Part shown: one piece after another, positions 20,770 through 31,975 of the stretch | Position numbering within the stretch: the stretch's first letter is position 1 | Layout of the letters: each line of letters begins with the position of its first letter | NCBI GenBank assembly: GCA_017654935.2 | Contig: CM065687.1 | Span: 14,565,203 to 14,629,202, forward strand | DNA: 64,000 bases | Source of the DNA: Phymorhynchus buccinoides | Taxonomy: Eukaryota; Mollusca; Gastropoda; Neogastropoda; Raphitomidae | Direction: 5' to 3' | The notes under the pieces: generated by a model | The model's database searches: none | What the model saw: only the letters and a program-made list of their open reading frames with translations | Told to the model about the DNA's origin: nothing | Translations under genes and position numbers: made by a program

Positions 20770-23529
20770 ATGGCTACATCACCAGACTGTGAATCTCAAG
20801 CTGAAATATTGCATCTTCCCGAGGAGATTCATCTGATGATCTTCTCCTACCTGCCACAACGTGACCTTGTGCTGGGGGTCAGAAAGACCTGTCGCTCCTT
20901 TCACACTCTTTCATACAATTCTACCCTGTGGAATCAGATTTCTGTTGCTGGCTTGAACCCATGGCGCACGCCTCCCAACAAATCCAAGGATTTCTACCTG
21001 GGCCAGCTGCATCAGGAGTGCTTCACCTCAAACGCCCGTAAAGATGTGGCTCCAGTCAGGACGATGGTGACCGCTGTGGAAGAAAGGGGACAAGTGTGGC
21101 CAGAATGTTCAGTCACTCAGGGCATGCTGTATCCATCCCTACAAAAGCTGACTATACGAGGTGGCAGCAATTCGCAATGGGAGTTTCTTGACAAGTACCC
21201 AAATTTGTCACACATTCACGTGGAGAAGCACTTTTCCAATCGCAGCAAAGCCACCAGTGATTTTATTACTAGCTTCTTTGGAATTTTGACACCTTTCAGA
21301 CGACTGGAAACTTTGCAAGTTGTTGTGTACCCTGGTACACTGGATTCCCGTGCTTTGCGATCAGTTAAAGACTATTTTTCGTCTGAGCGTTCCCTGAAGA
21401 GAATTGGTCTCCACATGAATATGGAAGATGCGGAGGATGAAGATTTGCTGAAGGATGTCACCACAGCTATCAGGGAGAACTGTCCCAAGCTTGAAGATCT
21501 TTCGCTGACTGTTGGTACAAGCAAACAGACAACAAAAGCCCTGACAGTGCTTGTAGAGATGCCAAACCTCTTGCTGTCCTCTCTAAAACATCTGAGTCTG
21601 ACAAGTGAGTTGTATGATGACGTGGAACATGCGAAAGGCAAGGTGATGACTTCTGAGACTGAAGCCGGGCTTGTTGTGAATGAGAGAAATATTTATAATC
21701 ATGTGACCAAACTTAGAAATCTGAGCGGTCCGAATCTATTTAGTAGAAGGAATGCTAATTCCGCATTTACTGGACAATGGGCTGATGATGAGAAATATTG
21801 GAAAGCCATTTCAGCAGCTTTTCCATTGCTCAAATCACTGAAAATAAGCTGTCTCCATGATAATGGCCCAAATGTCTTGCAGTTGTTGGGGGGTTTTCCT
21901 TGTCTGAAAGAGCTGAGATTAGAAGTTCCACCTCAGGCGTTCTATGAAGTGAAATCTGGAAAGAGTTTCCTTAAACGTGCTTCAGATAACCACCAATACT
22001 CTGATGAAGATGATTCTCCTCCAGAGTTTGACCTCCAGAGCCTGACACTGATTCGTTTTTTGCATGCTGCAACATCCTTTTTGAAGTGCCTTTGCAGAAA
22101 ACAAATAAACTTGAAATCCATCACGCTCCAGCATTGCTGCCTCTCATCTGAAGACTTAATATTGCTAGCGCACCATTGTCCACTACTTCAGACTGTTGTC
22201 CTAAAGGACTGTGAGGGTATCAGTTCAGCTGTGCTACCCTCTGTATTCAACAAACTCCGATGGCTACAGAACTTTCTTTTAGAAAGTGCATGCTTTGATT
22301 TTCGTGACTTAGCTGGACATAATATGAAGATCACAAATCTCAACCACTTGGCACAGCAAGTTGTGAGGTGCAAAGCCAATAATCTGCACAGTGTCAAATT
22401 TGGGTATTGTATGAAGTGGAGCATTCCACAAGCGTCTGCCCTGACCTGCCTTGTGGCAGACGTGGTGAATCTTACGCTTGTCGTTGAACGGTCCTTGTGT
22501 GATGATTGCATCCGCATCATTTTGAGGTGAGTTGTTGGATTGTGTGTGTGTGCATGGGGGGAGGTGGGGGTTGGGGAGAAGGACTTACATACAACAATTT
22601 ACTAACCAATAGTGAAATACACACTACACAAGTGTGAAGTGACATTATTTTCAATTACATGACACAACAAAACGGTGGATGTTTAGATGAATTTAGCTGT
22701 GTTAATCACATTTTTGTTAGAACTAAAAATGCAGGATTTTAATCTACCACACGGGCGCAAATGCTCTTCAGCTCCCAGCAAGCTGGGGACCTAATCCGGC
22801 TCCAACCCAGCCTAATGCTTGGCCAGGCCCACCAAGGACACGTTTCTGTCATTTGGAACCTTTGAACTTCGGTTATCTAAAAACACACTGGTGATCATAA
22901 ACTAACTTCTTCTTACAAGTTACAAAGTTCTTCCCGTTAGTTTAAGTACTCTAACCAGAATTGGTTTACTGCCAATGTACCAGACGCAGATGCAGATAAC
23001 TAGGCTAAAAGTGTGGTTTAGGGAAGATGTATTTGACAAGAATATGGGATCTGCAAAAGATTGTATTCTTTTTGTTTCCATGTTATTATTTGAATGATAT
23101 TATTATTATCATTATTAATTTTTTATTTTATTATTAAACTTTTGTTATTATTTGTGCAGCAACTGCACCCGTCTGCAAAGCCTGACGATCCTGGTGAACA
23201 AGGCGCGAAGAAACAACAGCATAGATCAAATAGAAGGTCGATTCCGGCTGTCGGACACCTGTCTCAAGCATGTGCTGAGGTGCGACAACCAGCTGCGCCA
23301 TCTTCGGCTCCCCCTCTGCCCTGCTATGACTCTTCGCATGGTGGTCAGGGCCTATGCCTTGTCCCCAACGCTGGAGGACCTGGATCTGGATCTCTTTGAC
23401 CCTGACCCCAAGGAAAAGAAGAGGGTGGAAGAAGAGCTATCCTGGCGCATGGCCCAGATTGAGCAAGAGAAGAAAGGTCTGACTCTGAGGAAGATTTTCG
23501 AGGGACGCTGCGCCGTTAGGAAACAGTGA
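20770..23529 (+). CDS. F-box/leucine-rich-repeat protein, left arm copy (two exons)
   Basis: Probable substrate receptor of an SCF ubiquitin ligase. Exon 1 runs 20770-22526 and ends in phase 2 at GAG|GTGAGT; exon 2 runs 23160-23525 after TTTGTGCAG, joining in frame. The start ATG (MATSPDCESQ) is preferred over an upstream in-frame ATG because a 3' splice site lies between them. Residues about 15-60 form the F-box (LHLPEEIHLMIFSYLPQRDL...WNQISV), which binds Skp1. The rest carries irregular leucine-rich repeats (LKSLKISCLHDNG, CLKELRLEVP, LQTVVLKDCEGIS) for substrate binding. Exon 2 ends at AAACA|GTGAGT, or the protein ends at the TGA at 23527-23529 (about 708 aa). A later exon is possible. 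The right-arm copy is intact but differs at many residues. Confidence 0.85.
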
Positions 23530-23870
23530 GTGGATAACTCTCTGGCTCTCACTGTATGTGTGTGTGTCTCTCTCTATGTGTCTGTCTCTACTCTCTTCGT
23601 TTCTCTCGACTCCCTCCCTCTCTTCACTAGAGCTCTCTCTTTCTCTCTGTGTGTATTAATATTATTCAATTTAATGTCTATTCACATTAGTGATTTTAGA
23701 CCAAAAGAAACTATGTGTGTGTGTCTCTCTCTTTGTGTCTGTCTGTACTCTCTTGTCTCTTGTTTTCTCAGGCTTTCTTTCGACTCTCTCTCTCCCTCTC
23801 TCGACTCTCTCTGTGTGTATTATTCCATTTAATGTCTATTCACGTTAGTGATTTTAGACCCCCCAGATAT
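23530..23870 (+). repeat. Tandem duplication, about 165-bp unit, after exon 2
   Basis: Two copies of a unit with TGTGTGTCTCTCTCT near its start and TTTAATGTCTATTCAC, TTAGTGATTTTAGACC near its end. Almost identical in the right arm (48940-49255). Confidence 0.85.
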
Positions 23871-24204
23871 GTATGCGCGTGTGTGGTTTGTTTTTGTTTC
23901 AGTTAGGTCCAGCCAAAGTCAGCCTCAGAATTAGCTTGGTGTTACATTTTATCTGATGGTTTTGTTATGAATCATTTATGTTTTCATTTCTTTTCTTCTT
24001 CAATGCTTGTTCGTTTCAGACTTTTCTACCCCCCCCCAAAGAAAAAAAGAAAAATAATAAAACCACACACACACACACAAATGTATGTATTCAACAGATG
24101 CTCAAGATACATTGGTGACAAGTTACTTTTGTTTTGTTAGTTTTTGTTGGTCTGTTAATATGCTTTGTCTTTGTGTGTGTGCATCTGCGCGCATGTGTGT
24201 GTGT

Positions 24205-24535
24205 CAAGTCAAGTCAAGTCAAAATCATCTTTATTGAAGGTTAAAGAATAAGCTAACAAAGCTTTTTTTCATCCTGCCCTCATACAAAAAATATACACAT
24301 CAATCAAAAATATATGAACTTAACATATTTACAGGAACACAAAACAGAAAACATTATGATCAGTATAATGAAAGAAAAAACAACAAAGAACCAAACAGAA
24401 GAGAGAGAACGGGGTAGGGAGGAAGAGAGAGGGAGAGAAAGCCGGGAGAGGAAACACTCACACACACACATGCGCGCGTGTGCGCACACACACACACACA
24501 TACGCTCACTCACACACACCCGCGCGCGCGCGCAC

Positions 24536-24618
<83 letters not shown>

Positions 24619-25215
24619 TGGAAAAAGAAACAAAAAACAGAAGGAAAGGGAAGATAGAAGGAAGAAAATAATATTTCCAGACATTAGAACGTGCAATGCA
24701 TATATATATCTTAATAATGCCAGATTACAATTTATCAACCAGGTGCTTCTTTAAAGCTTTTTTAAAAGCTGGTTTAGATGGACATGATTTCAAGGATGAT
24801 GGCAAGTTGTTCCATGTGTTTCCCCCAGAGTATGTCAGGCTGGATTTGAACAGATCGTTATGGGGCTTAGGAAATGAAAGCTTATGAGTATGTCGATTTT
24901 CATTTAATGTAAAGGAACTTATTATTTTATTTGGGGCTGTTCCGTTTACGATGTTGTACATACATAGGCATTTGTTTAAGAAAAGTCTTTCTTTAAACGG
25001 AAAGATGTTTAGTTGTTTATAGTCATTCATTGTCAAACTAGTAGACTTAAGTAGGACAAGCTTTAAAGCTCTTTTGTGTAAGCGAGTTATGTATTTTAGA
25101 TTATTTTCACTAGCACTATCCCATAACGTGGATGCGTAATTTATAAGAGGTAAGATGTGTGCATGAAAAAAGAGTTTTCTTGAATGAAGGTCTAAGAAAT
25201 TCTTTATTTTTGTGT
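24205..25215 (-). mobile_element. LINE 3' fragment, left arm
   Basis: 5'-truncated LINE on the minus strand. The C-terminal coding part (about 25215-24725) has INYASTLWDSASENNLKYIT, then RLHKRALKLVLLK, and ends [12 protein letters not shown]. It closely matches the C-terminus of the element at 61521-64000 (SYSSTLWDSASAN, RLHKRAVKLVLLK), so both are one family. The 3' UTR carries a CA microsatellite (24460-24616) and ends in AATAAAGAT-type sequence and a (TTGAC)n tail at about 24205-24225. Confidence 0.85.
24460..24616. repeat. (CA)n microsatellite
   Basis: Long CA tract with CG interruptions inside the LINE 3' UTR; it is of different length in the right arm (48123-48330). Confidence 0.95.
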
Positions 25216-25284
25216 GCATGTTTCTGTGTGTTGCAGAGGACTGCGGTGCCACAGCCACAATTATGATGAACTGTGAACCCTGTT

Positions 25285-25471
25285 CTCCTCGGTTGGTTGC
25301 CTCCTGACGGTCTAACATAGATTCGCTCCCCTTGGACTGCTGGTCTCGGTTTCTGCGACTTGAACAAACCCGGGTGTAGCTGCGAATTGGGATTCGGAAC
25401 GAGCGGCGTGGGAGCAACGCCACTGTACAGCCCAGAAGATGGGACAGCAAAAAAAAAAAAAAAAAAAAAAA
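25285..25471 (+). mobile_element. 187-bp poly(A)-tailed insertion with 84-bp target duplication
   Basis: The left arm has 84 bases (25201-25284) repeated at 25472-25555 with one mismatch, separated by 187 bases ending in A23 (25449-25471). The right arm has only one copy of the 84 bases (about 47447-47530) and no insertion. This is a retroposed sequence with an unusually long target-site duplication. The inserted sequence is not recognised; no tRNA-type promoter boxes on its sense strand. Confidence 0.85.
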
Positions 25472-25504
25472 TCTTTATTTTTGTGTGCATGTTTCTGTGT
25501 GTTG

Positions 25505-25641
25505 CAGAGGACTGCGGTGCCACAGCCATAATTATGATGAACTGTGAACCCTGTTTTTCCAAAGACATCTTGGACATCATGCCCAGCGTTGTTCCAAATA
25601 TTGTGCGCACTGGATCTGCTGGCCACCTTGAGTTGGACTGA
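25505..25641 (+). CDS. Possible terminal exon (unproven)
   Basis: After a good 3' splice site (CTGTGTGTTGCAG) an open frame encodes about 44 residues (CGATAIIMMNCEPCFSKD, then ILDIMPSVVPNIVRTGSAGH) ending in TGA at 25639-25641. It is intact in both arms. It could be a last exon of the F-box gene, but the phase does not match the exon 2 donor at 23525, so a missing exon or a different gene must be assumed. Confidence 0.3.
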
Positions 25642-27130
25642 GAGTTTCGACTGTTGTCTCATGGCAGTGTTGAATAGTATCATGTTATACTATTATGTTG
25701 ACATTGAGAGCAAACATCAATTTCAGTGGATATTTCATATCTGCTGGCCACCTTGAGTTGGACTGAGACTTTTGACTGTTGTCTTATGGCACAGTAGTGA
25801 ATAGTATCATGTTATATTATGTTGATATTGAGAGCAAACATCAATTTCAGTGAATATTTCATATCTGCTGGCCACCTTGAGTTGGACTGAGACTTTTGAC
25901 TGTTGTCGTATGGCACAGTGTTGAATAGTATCATGTTATATTATGTTGGCATTGAGAGCAAACATCAATTTCAGTGGATATTTCATATCTGCTGGCCACC
26001 GTCCTTGAGTTGGACTGAGAGTTTTGACTGTTGTCTCATGGCACAGTTGAATAGTATCAACTATCATGTTATACTATTATGTTGACATTGAGAGCAAACA
26101 TCAATTTCAGTGGATATTTCATATCTGCTGGCCACCTTGAGTTGGACTGAGACTTTTGACTGTTGTCTTATGGCACAGTAGTGAATAGTATCATGTTATA
26201 ATATTATGTTGACATTGAGAGCAAACATCAATTTCAGTGGATATTTCATATCTGCTGGCCACCTTGAGTTGGACTGAGACTTTTGACTGTTGTCTAATGG
26301 CACAGTGTTGAATAGTATCATGTTATACTATTATGTTGACATTGACAGCAATCATCAATTTCAGTGGATATTTCATATCTGCTGGCCACCTTGAGTTGGA
26401 CTGAGAGTTTTGACTGTTGTCTCATGGCACAGTGTTGAAAGTATCATGTTATATTATGTTGACATTGAGAGCAAACATCAATTTCAGTGGATATTTCATA
26501 TCTGCTGGCCACCTTGAGTTGGACTGAGACTTTTGACTGTTGTCTTATGGCACAGTAGTGAATAGTATCATGTTATATTATGTTGACATTGAGAGCAAAC
26601 ATCAATTTCAGTGGATATTTCATATCTGCTGGCCACCTTGAGTTGGACTGAGTTTTGACTGTTGTCTCATGGCACAGTGTTGAATAGTATCATGTTATAT
26701 TATGTTGACATTGAGAGCAAACATCAATTTCAGTGGATATTTCATATCTGCTGGCCACATTGAGTTGGACTGAGACTTTTGACTGTTGTCTTATGGCACA
26801 GTAGTGAATAGTATCATGTTATATTATGTTGACATTGAGAGCAAACATCAATTTCAGTGGATATTTCAGAGTCATATCTGCTGGCCACCGTCCTTGAGTT
26901 GGACTGAGACTTTTGACTGTTGTCTCATGGCACAGTAGTGAATAGTATCATGTTATATTATGTTGACATTGAGAGCAAACATCAATTTCAGTGGATATTT
27001 CATATCTGCTGGCCACATTGAGTTGGACTGAGAGTTCCGACTGTTGTCTTATGGCAGTGTTGAATAGTATCATGTTATACTATTATGTTGACATTGAGAG
27101 CAAATATCAATTTCAATGGATATTTCAAGG
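25616..27130 (+). repeat. Minisatellite, about 124-bp unit, 12 copies (left arm)
   Basis: Copies of a unit containing CTGCTGGCCACCTTGAGTTG, GACTGTTGTCTTATGGCACA, TAGTATCATGTTATATTATG and AGCAAACATCAATTTCAGTG. Copies differ by small indels (TACTA, CCGTC) and by an AGTAGTG/AGTGTTG variant, suggesting higher-order duplication. The first unit starts at the end of the possible exon 25505-25641. Confidence 0.95.
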
Positions 27131-27191
27131 GGTATCCCACCTTTTTCCATGGACATGTCAGAAATGTAGTGGTGATATCGCAACTTCAGTA

Positions 27192-27335
27192 CAGTGGGAC
27201 CTCCCTTATAAGACTTTCAAAAATGGTCCAAAATGAGGTCTTATATGGGAGGTAATTTTAATACTTATAAAGAAGGGCATTATCTCAGAAAAGTAGGTCT
27301 TGTATGGGAGGGAGTCTTATAAGGGAGGTTCCACT
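27192..27335. mobile_element. Mariner-like MITE, left arm
   Basis: 144 bp with terminal inverted repeats CAGTGGGACCTCCCTTATAA and TTATAAGGGAGGTTCCACT, next to TA. CAGTGGAACCTCC termini fit Tc1/mariner elements. The mirror copy is at 45299-45442. Confidence 0.8.
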
Positions 27336-27975
27336 AAAACTTAGAGTTGACATAATCTACGTTAAGTACAAGTAAGGTGTTTATAATATTGGCATAGTAT
27401 GTTTTGTGTCAAGCAATACTGTTCTAATGTGTTGATTTAAACGGTAATTGTCATGCATGTTTTTGAAGCGCATCTTGTTTTGGTAGTTGGTACTTTATAA
27501 TCACACACAGAGGCAGTGTTCCCCATGCTTCCAATATTTGAAGGGTCATCATGACCCTTTGCCCCCAAAATAGAATAAGCTCATGCTTTTACTTATTTGC
27601 GGGTTAGCGCATGAGGCTTCCGCCTGTATCGTGCACAGCTCATACGGGTGCAAAGACTTGATAATTTCAAAGCATTACTTTTTCCTGGCAGTAGATCTGG
27701 ATGTATTATATTACATACAATGGCTGAAGAAAAGTTTGAGAAAAGTGTTTGTAAGGCTTGTGTGTGAAAATGCTTTCTGCAGTTGTTTTTTGTTTTTTAA
27801 AATTCAAACTTAGTATTAATATGAGAGAGAGAGACTGAGAGGTTTTCTGGTTTTAATTGATTTGAAGTTTGGCTTAAGTGTCTGACAAGCAATACCTTTG
27901 TTTGCTGCATATTAAATTTGAATGCAGACAATAACATGATTTATGATATTTTGATTTAATTCATGTTTTCACTTG
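27336..27975. other. Non-coding stretch
   Basis: No gene. It contains a perfect 19-base palindrome AAGGGTCATCATGACCCTT (about 27540-27558, mirrored at about 45059-45077) and lacks a 1.68-kb segment present in the right arm (43371-45046). Confidence 0.5.
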
Positions 27976-27979
27976 TTAA

Positions 27980-28216
27980 CCCTTTCACCGCCACCATTTT
28001 TTAGCCAAAAAATAAATTTAAACTTGTCTGGGTAGAGAAAATAAATCATCTGCAATATTTGGAATTCCTCTGTGACATGTATAAAATTAGGCCTATCCTT
28101 GGCTCCCCAAATTAAGAAAATAGGGTCTTTGGATAACAGGCCCTGATTCGATGCCTTTTAGTGACATGGGTGTTAAACCATTGTGGTGCGTAAATGCGAC
28201 ATTGGCGGTGAAAGGG
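27980..28216. mobile_element. piggyBac-like MITE, left arm
   Basis: 237 bp bounded by TTAA (27976-27979, 28217-28220) with terminal inverted repeats CCCTTTCACCGCCA / TGGCGGTGAAAGGG. TTAA targets and CCC termini fit piggyBac. The mirror copy is 42728-42964. Confidence 0.85.
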
Positions 28217-28220
28217 TTAA

Positions 28221-29214
28221 TGTCTTTTGCCTCCTAATCAGAATACTTAAATAAAATGTGTAAAATGTCAGATTATAAGATTGCATTGACTGTTGTTGTT
28301 TGGTTTTGGTTTGAAATCTGCAATTGTGGTGAAAGTGATAGAGAGAGAGAGAGGGGGCAACACACAATTGCAGTCAGTGTTGTAACAACATCTATTCCTA
28401 AAAGAATCTCTGGTAAACCATTTCACTATACAGGACAATGGACAGTGATCTCAGTCTGAAACTGTTAACCACATACAGTACACACACACAGAGCAGACAC
28501 GTGATCGTGAGTCACTCTTGTGTCTGTCTGTCTGCATGTATGTCACCTTCTCCTCTCTGCCTCTGTCATGTTTTATTTAGCACATTTAAATGGATGCAGC
28601 ACATTAAATGGATGGCATTTAATTTCTCTTGATTTGATCAGCACACAGTGTTAACAAACATACTGAGACATCACATGAACTAAAAAAAAGAGCAATACTG
28701 TTAGTTTATTTTCTTTCATTTAATCAAAAAACGTTAGCCCCCCCAAACCCCCAAAATTAGGAAAGACTTATAGCAACCTAGCTTGCATCCATAACACAGA
28801 CTGTACAAAAGGTCACAAGGAATTAGAAACCATTACATGATTAATCACAGGTGATATAAAGAAATTATAAAGCTTGACTTCTATCATTCATTCGATGAAC
28901 AGTACAGACTAGTCAACTTGCATGTATTGCAATGTCAACTGACAAAACAGGACGCTGCATTCACATATTCAACAATATATCATTTTGAGGGGTACCTGCC
29001 AGAACGGTCTATCTCAAAAGGAATAAAGAGCACAGATGGGCACTTCTGGCATTCACCCCTCGATTTCATGTATTGATATGGGTGGAATATTATTTTATAA
29101 CAGTGAGATTAAGTAAGAGCTCAACAAATGAATATTAAATTAAACACCGTTCAAAAGCAAAGACATATAATGCGTAATCATTGACATGTAATCATAAACA
29201 TTTTTCTTCTTTTG
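28221..29214. other. Non-coding stretch
   Basis: No exon or known repeat recognised; nearly identical to about 41760-42720 in the right arm. Confidence 0.45.
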
Positions 29215-29765
29215 CGTTCCCAGGCAATATGGCCATAATGGGTGAGATGTGTCTGGTTTTCCGATTTCACTTGTCTCCTCGCTGCATTCAGCCAAAACTT
29301 TCCAAAGTTGGAGGAGATCATAGGGAAAAAAAAAATTGGAACTTAAACCCCCCAAAAAGGCAGAAAAATAGTTGATGACAGTATGAAAAGGAAAAGGCAG
29401 AGTCAAAGAGATACATTAAAGTTGCTAGCACATAACTTCCAGAAGGTATGGGAACTATTTGTACTGATCAATCCCCCGGTATCCCAATGGTAGATATAAA
29501 CATCGATTCCATATTGCACACATGAGCACCCTTAAAACATGCCCAAGACACCCTTGGTCCTTTAGCCACAGATTTCCTGTCTTCATTCTGGATCACTGGG
29601 CAGTAACGTATTTATGGTGGAGAAGTCTTGTCCACTCTCTTACCAGGCAAAAGGTCTGTATGACAGCTGACACTGGGGAAGGTCCCCAAAGGTCAACTAA
29701 TCCCCAGCACTAACTGCCGGTGCCAATGCTGGATCCCCAGTTTGAGAGACATGCTTATTGACAAA
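29215..29765 (-). repeat. Dispersed repeat, probably a LINE 3' region
   Basis: Read on the minus strand it matches 53330-53640 (ACCTTCTGGAAG, CTCTTTGACTCTGCCTTTTC, ATGCAGCG..GA, a GAAGAA-rich tail) and partly 7430-7540. Mirror copy at 41200-41760. Repeated occurrence with a simple tail suggests a LINE 3' UTR family. Confidence 0.7.
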
Positions 29766-29872
29766 GACAAAGCTGCACCGTGATTGTTTTCTATCTGGTT
29801 TCTGTTTATGGCACAGCTCTTACTGTACTGAAGGCCCAAACTTCAGCCACAAATACAAGTAGGTGGAAATAT

Positions 29873-30295
29873 GTGACCCAGCACCACGAAAGGGACATTA
29901 AGCTGGTTTCTCACAACATGCTTGATAAGTCAAAAATCTCCTTTAAAAAAAAATCAATTTTGAGTTATGGGTATTTTTGTGTTCTCTAACATCTTATCTT
30001 TCATATCTATAAAGGATAATCTTTAATATGGTCTCTAAAATGGTCTTAAAAGTGTTTTAAAACGGGTAGGTCAATGCATTTTCTACAGCTAGTCTAGACT
30101 TTAGACTGTGTTTTCTCAAAATGGCTGATACTCACCCTACCCACTTTAAAGACTCATAACTCGGAAATGGTAAAGGATACAAGAATGGTTCTTGTACCAA
30201 TAGAAAGAGAATGGTCTGAAGTTTCCAACTGTATATTTTCTCAGAATGGTCACTAAATGTTGACACTAAATGTCCCTTTCATGATACTGGGTCAC
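29873..30295. mobile_element. MITE with GTGACCCAG termini and ATAT target, left arm
   Basis: 423 bp flanked by ATAT (29869-29872, 30296-30299). Terminal inverted repeats: GTGACCCAGCACCACGAAAG and the inverse of GTGACCCAGTATCATGAAAG. Same terminal style as 56650-57086. Mirror copy 40638-41059. Confidence 0.85.
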
Positions 30296-30299
30296 ATAT

Positions 30300-31389
30300 A
30301 TTCTTATTTCCAGAGCAGATTTCAGTGTGGCTTACATTCAGATAAAAAACACCAACAATAAAACAAACAAACAAAAAACATGGGCAGCTAAACAAACAGA
30401 TAATACAGAAATCAAGTTCCGTACTGACATACTGATACATTACAAGCAAAAACGCATTTATGCATTCAAACATGAAGTACTCCGATATACAACGCATAGA
30501 AATAGTCTGCAATACAAATTTTCTTGAATACTTGCTTAATACAAATTGAACACAGCGCAAAAAGTACTGGTGGAGCCAATCAAGATTCTATTTCTACGAC
30601 AGTTCTACACTGTCTGCTTCCAAAGGATGAATACCATTTTTGTTTTACTATAAGGCCCTTTTATCATAAGGCATCCCCAATATTGTTTACACAAAATTCA
30701 AATTTCGTTATTCTTGCTATTTTATTAATCATATTATATCAATATATGGCACAGGGGTCAGAGTCTGGGGAAAAAAAAGTATCGCCTTATAGCAAAGACA
30801 CTAAAAGGGTAAGATGGACTACTTAAGAGTTACAGCGAGCAGGGCTGATAGAGTTATCGTTAGTGGGGACAGTACACCATTCACAGTGACGGCTATCCAA
30901 AAACTCAGACTGGAATTTGAAAGGAGAATTCAACTGGCCTATCGATGTGTAATGTGTCCTGTTTAAAAGGGACATAACCAGTGTTTCTGTCCTCACTACT
31001 CATATAGGGAAAAGGGACCGGATGTTAGTCTTTTCTTTTCAGTGTCTTTGCTTATCGTAAACATAAAGATATGGTACAAAGCCTGAACCCAAGGTTTGCA
31101 GCTTTATTAAAGTTTATAATTATCCACCCCTCTCTCTCTGTGTCTCTCTTAGGCAATTCCTCTTTCTTTCTCCATCTCTTACGTAACTATCTCTGTAATG
31201 TAATATTAAAATTATTTCTCTCTCATTCCCTCTCTCTCTCTACCACTTTCTCGTGTTCCTACTTCGGTCATATATGTCATATGACACCCCTCTCTCTCTC
31301 TGTATCTATCTGTCTGTCTGTCTCTCTATCGATTGGGAGAATAGGACCAGCCTAAAATCTGTATCCTTGCAAAATAAAGTTTTTAGTTT

Positions 31390-31429
<40 letters not shown>

Positions 31430-31975
31430 AGTTGCTCTAATATTGAAAGGTTCTCATCAGCTCCTATTGTTGGGCCAGGTATGTAGTACCATATGTTTTC
31501 CATTGTTACTGTTAGCTCAGAACGGTAGTCACTGGTCACGTGTGGGGTTCACTGTTGCGGAAGGGGGGCATTTTCGCTTTCCTGCACCACCGCCGATGTT
31601 TGTCTGGCCACTTCCTTCTGAAGAGAAAGCCATCTGAAAACAAAAATGAATGGTGTCACATAGGCAAGGGTTGTTTGTTATTATTGTTGTTGTTTTACCC
31701 AAAGACTCCAGGGATCATCCCAACAGCCCAAGCACTATGGTACAAATGCACCAGCTGGGGATGAGAACATTACGCGTGTGACCGTTTTTGATCACCCCGC
31801 CACGTGGGCAGCCACACTCCGACTTTATAGGATTTTAGACTGAAGATGTTATGCTAGGAACTTGTCATGGCTGAAGACAACCTACGCATAACGTAACAAC
31901 ATTTTGATGTAGCCTTGGTGTTCTAGCTTATGCCAGCTGTTCTGACACAGCCTTCTGCCAAGGCAAATAGGCAAA
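30300..31975. other. Non-coding stretch
   Basis: AT-rich, including CT-rich tracts (31125-31350) and a (TC)n at about 31393-31425. No exon recognised. Near-identical to 38958-40630. Confidence 0.5.

Noticed and set aside
24314..24754. Long CA/GT-encoded (Cys-Val or His-Thr) open frames, also at 47982-48494
   Set aside because: Dinucleotide repeats without stops; not protein-like. The LINE coding next to them is on the other strand.
25616..27130. Regularly spaced repeats resembling a CRISPR array
   Set aside because: The whole 124-bp unit is repeated, with no unique spacers, and the genome is animal-like; it is a minisatellite.
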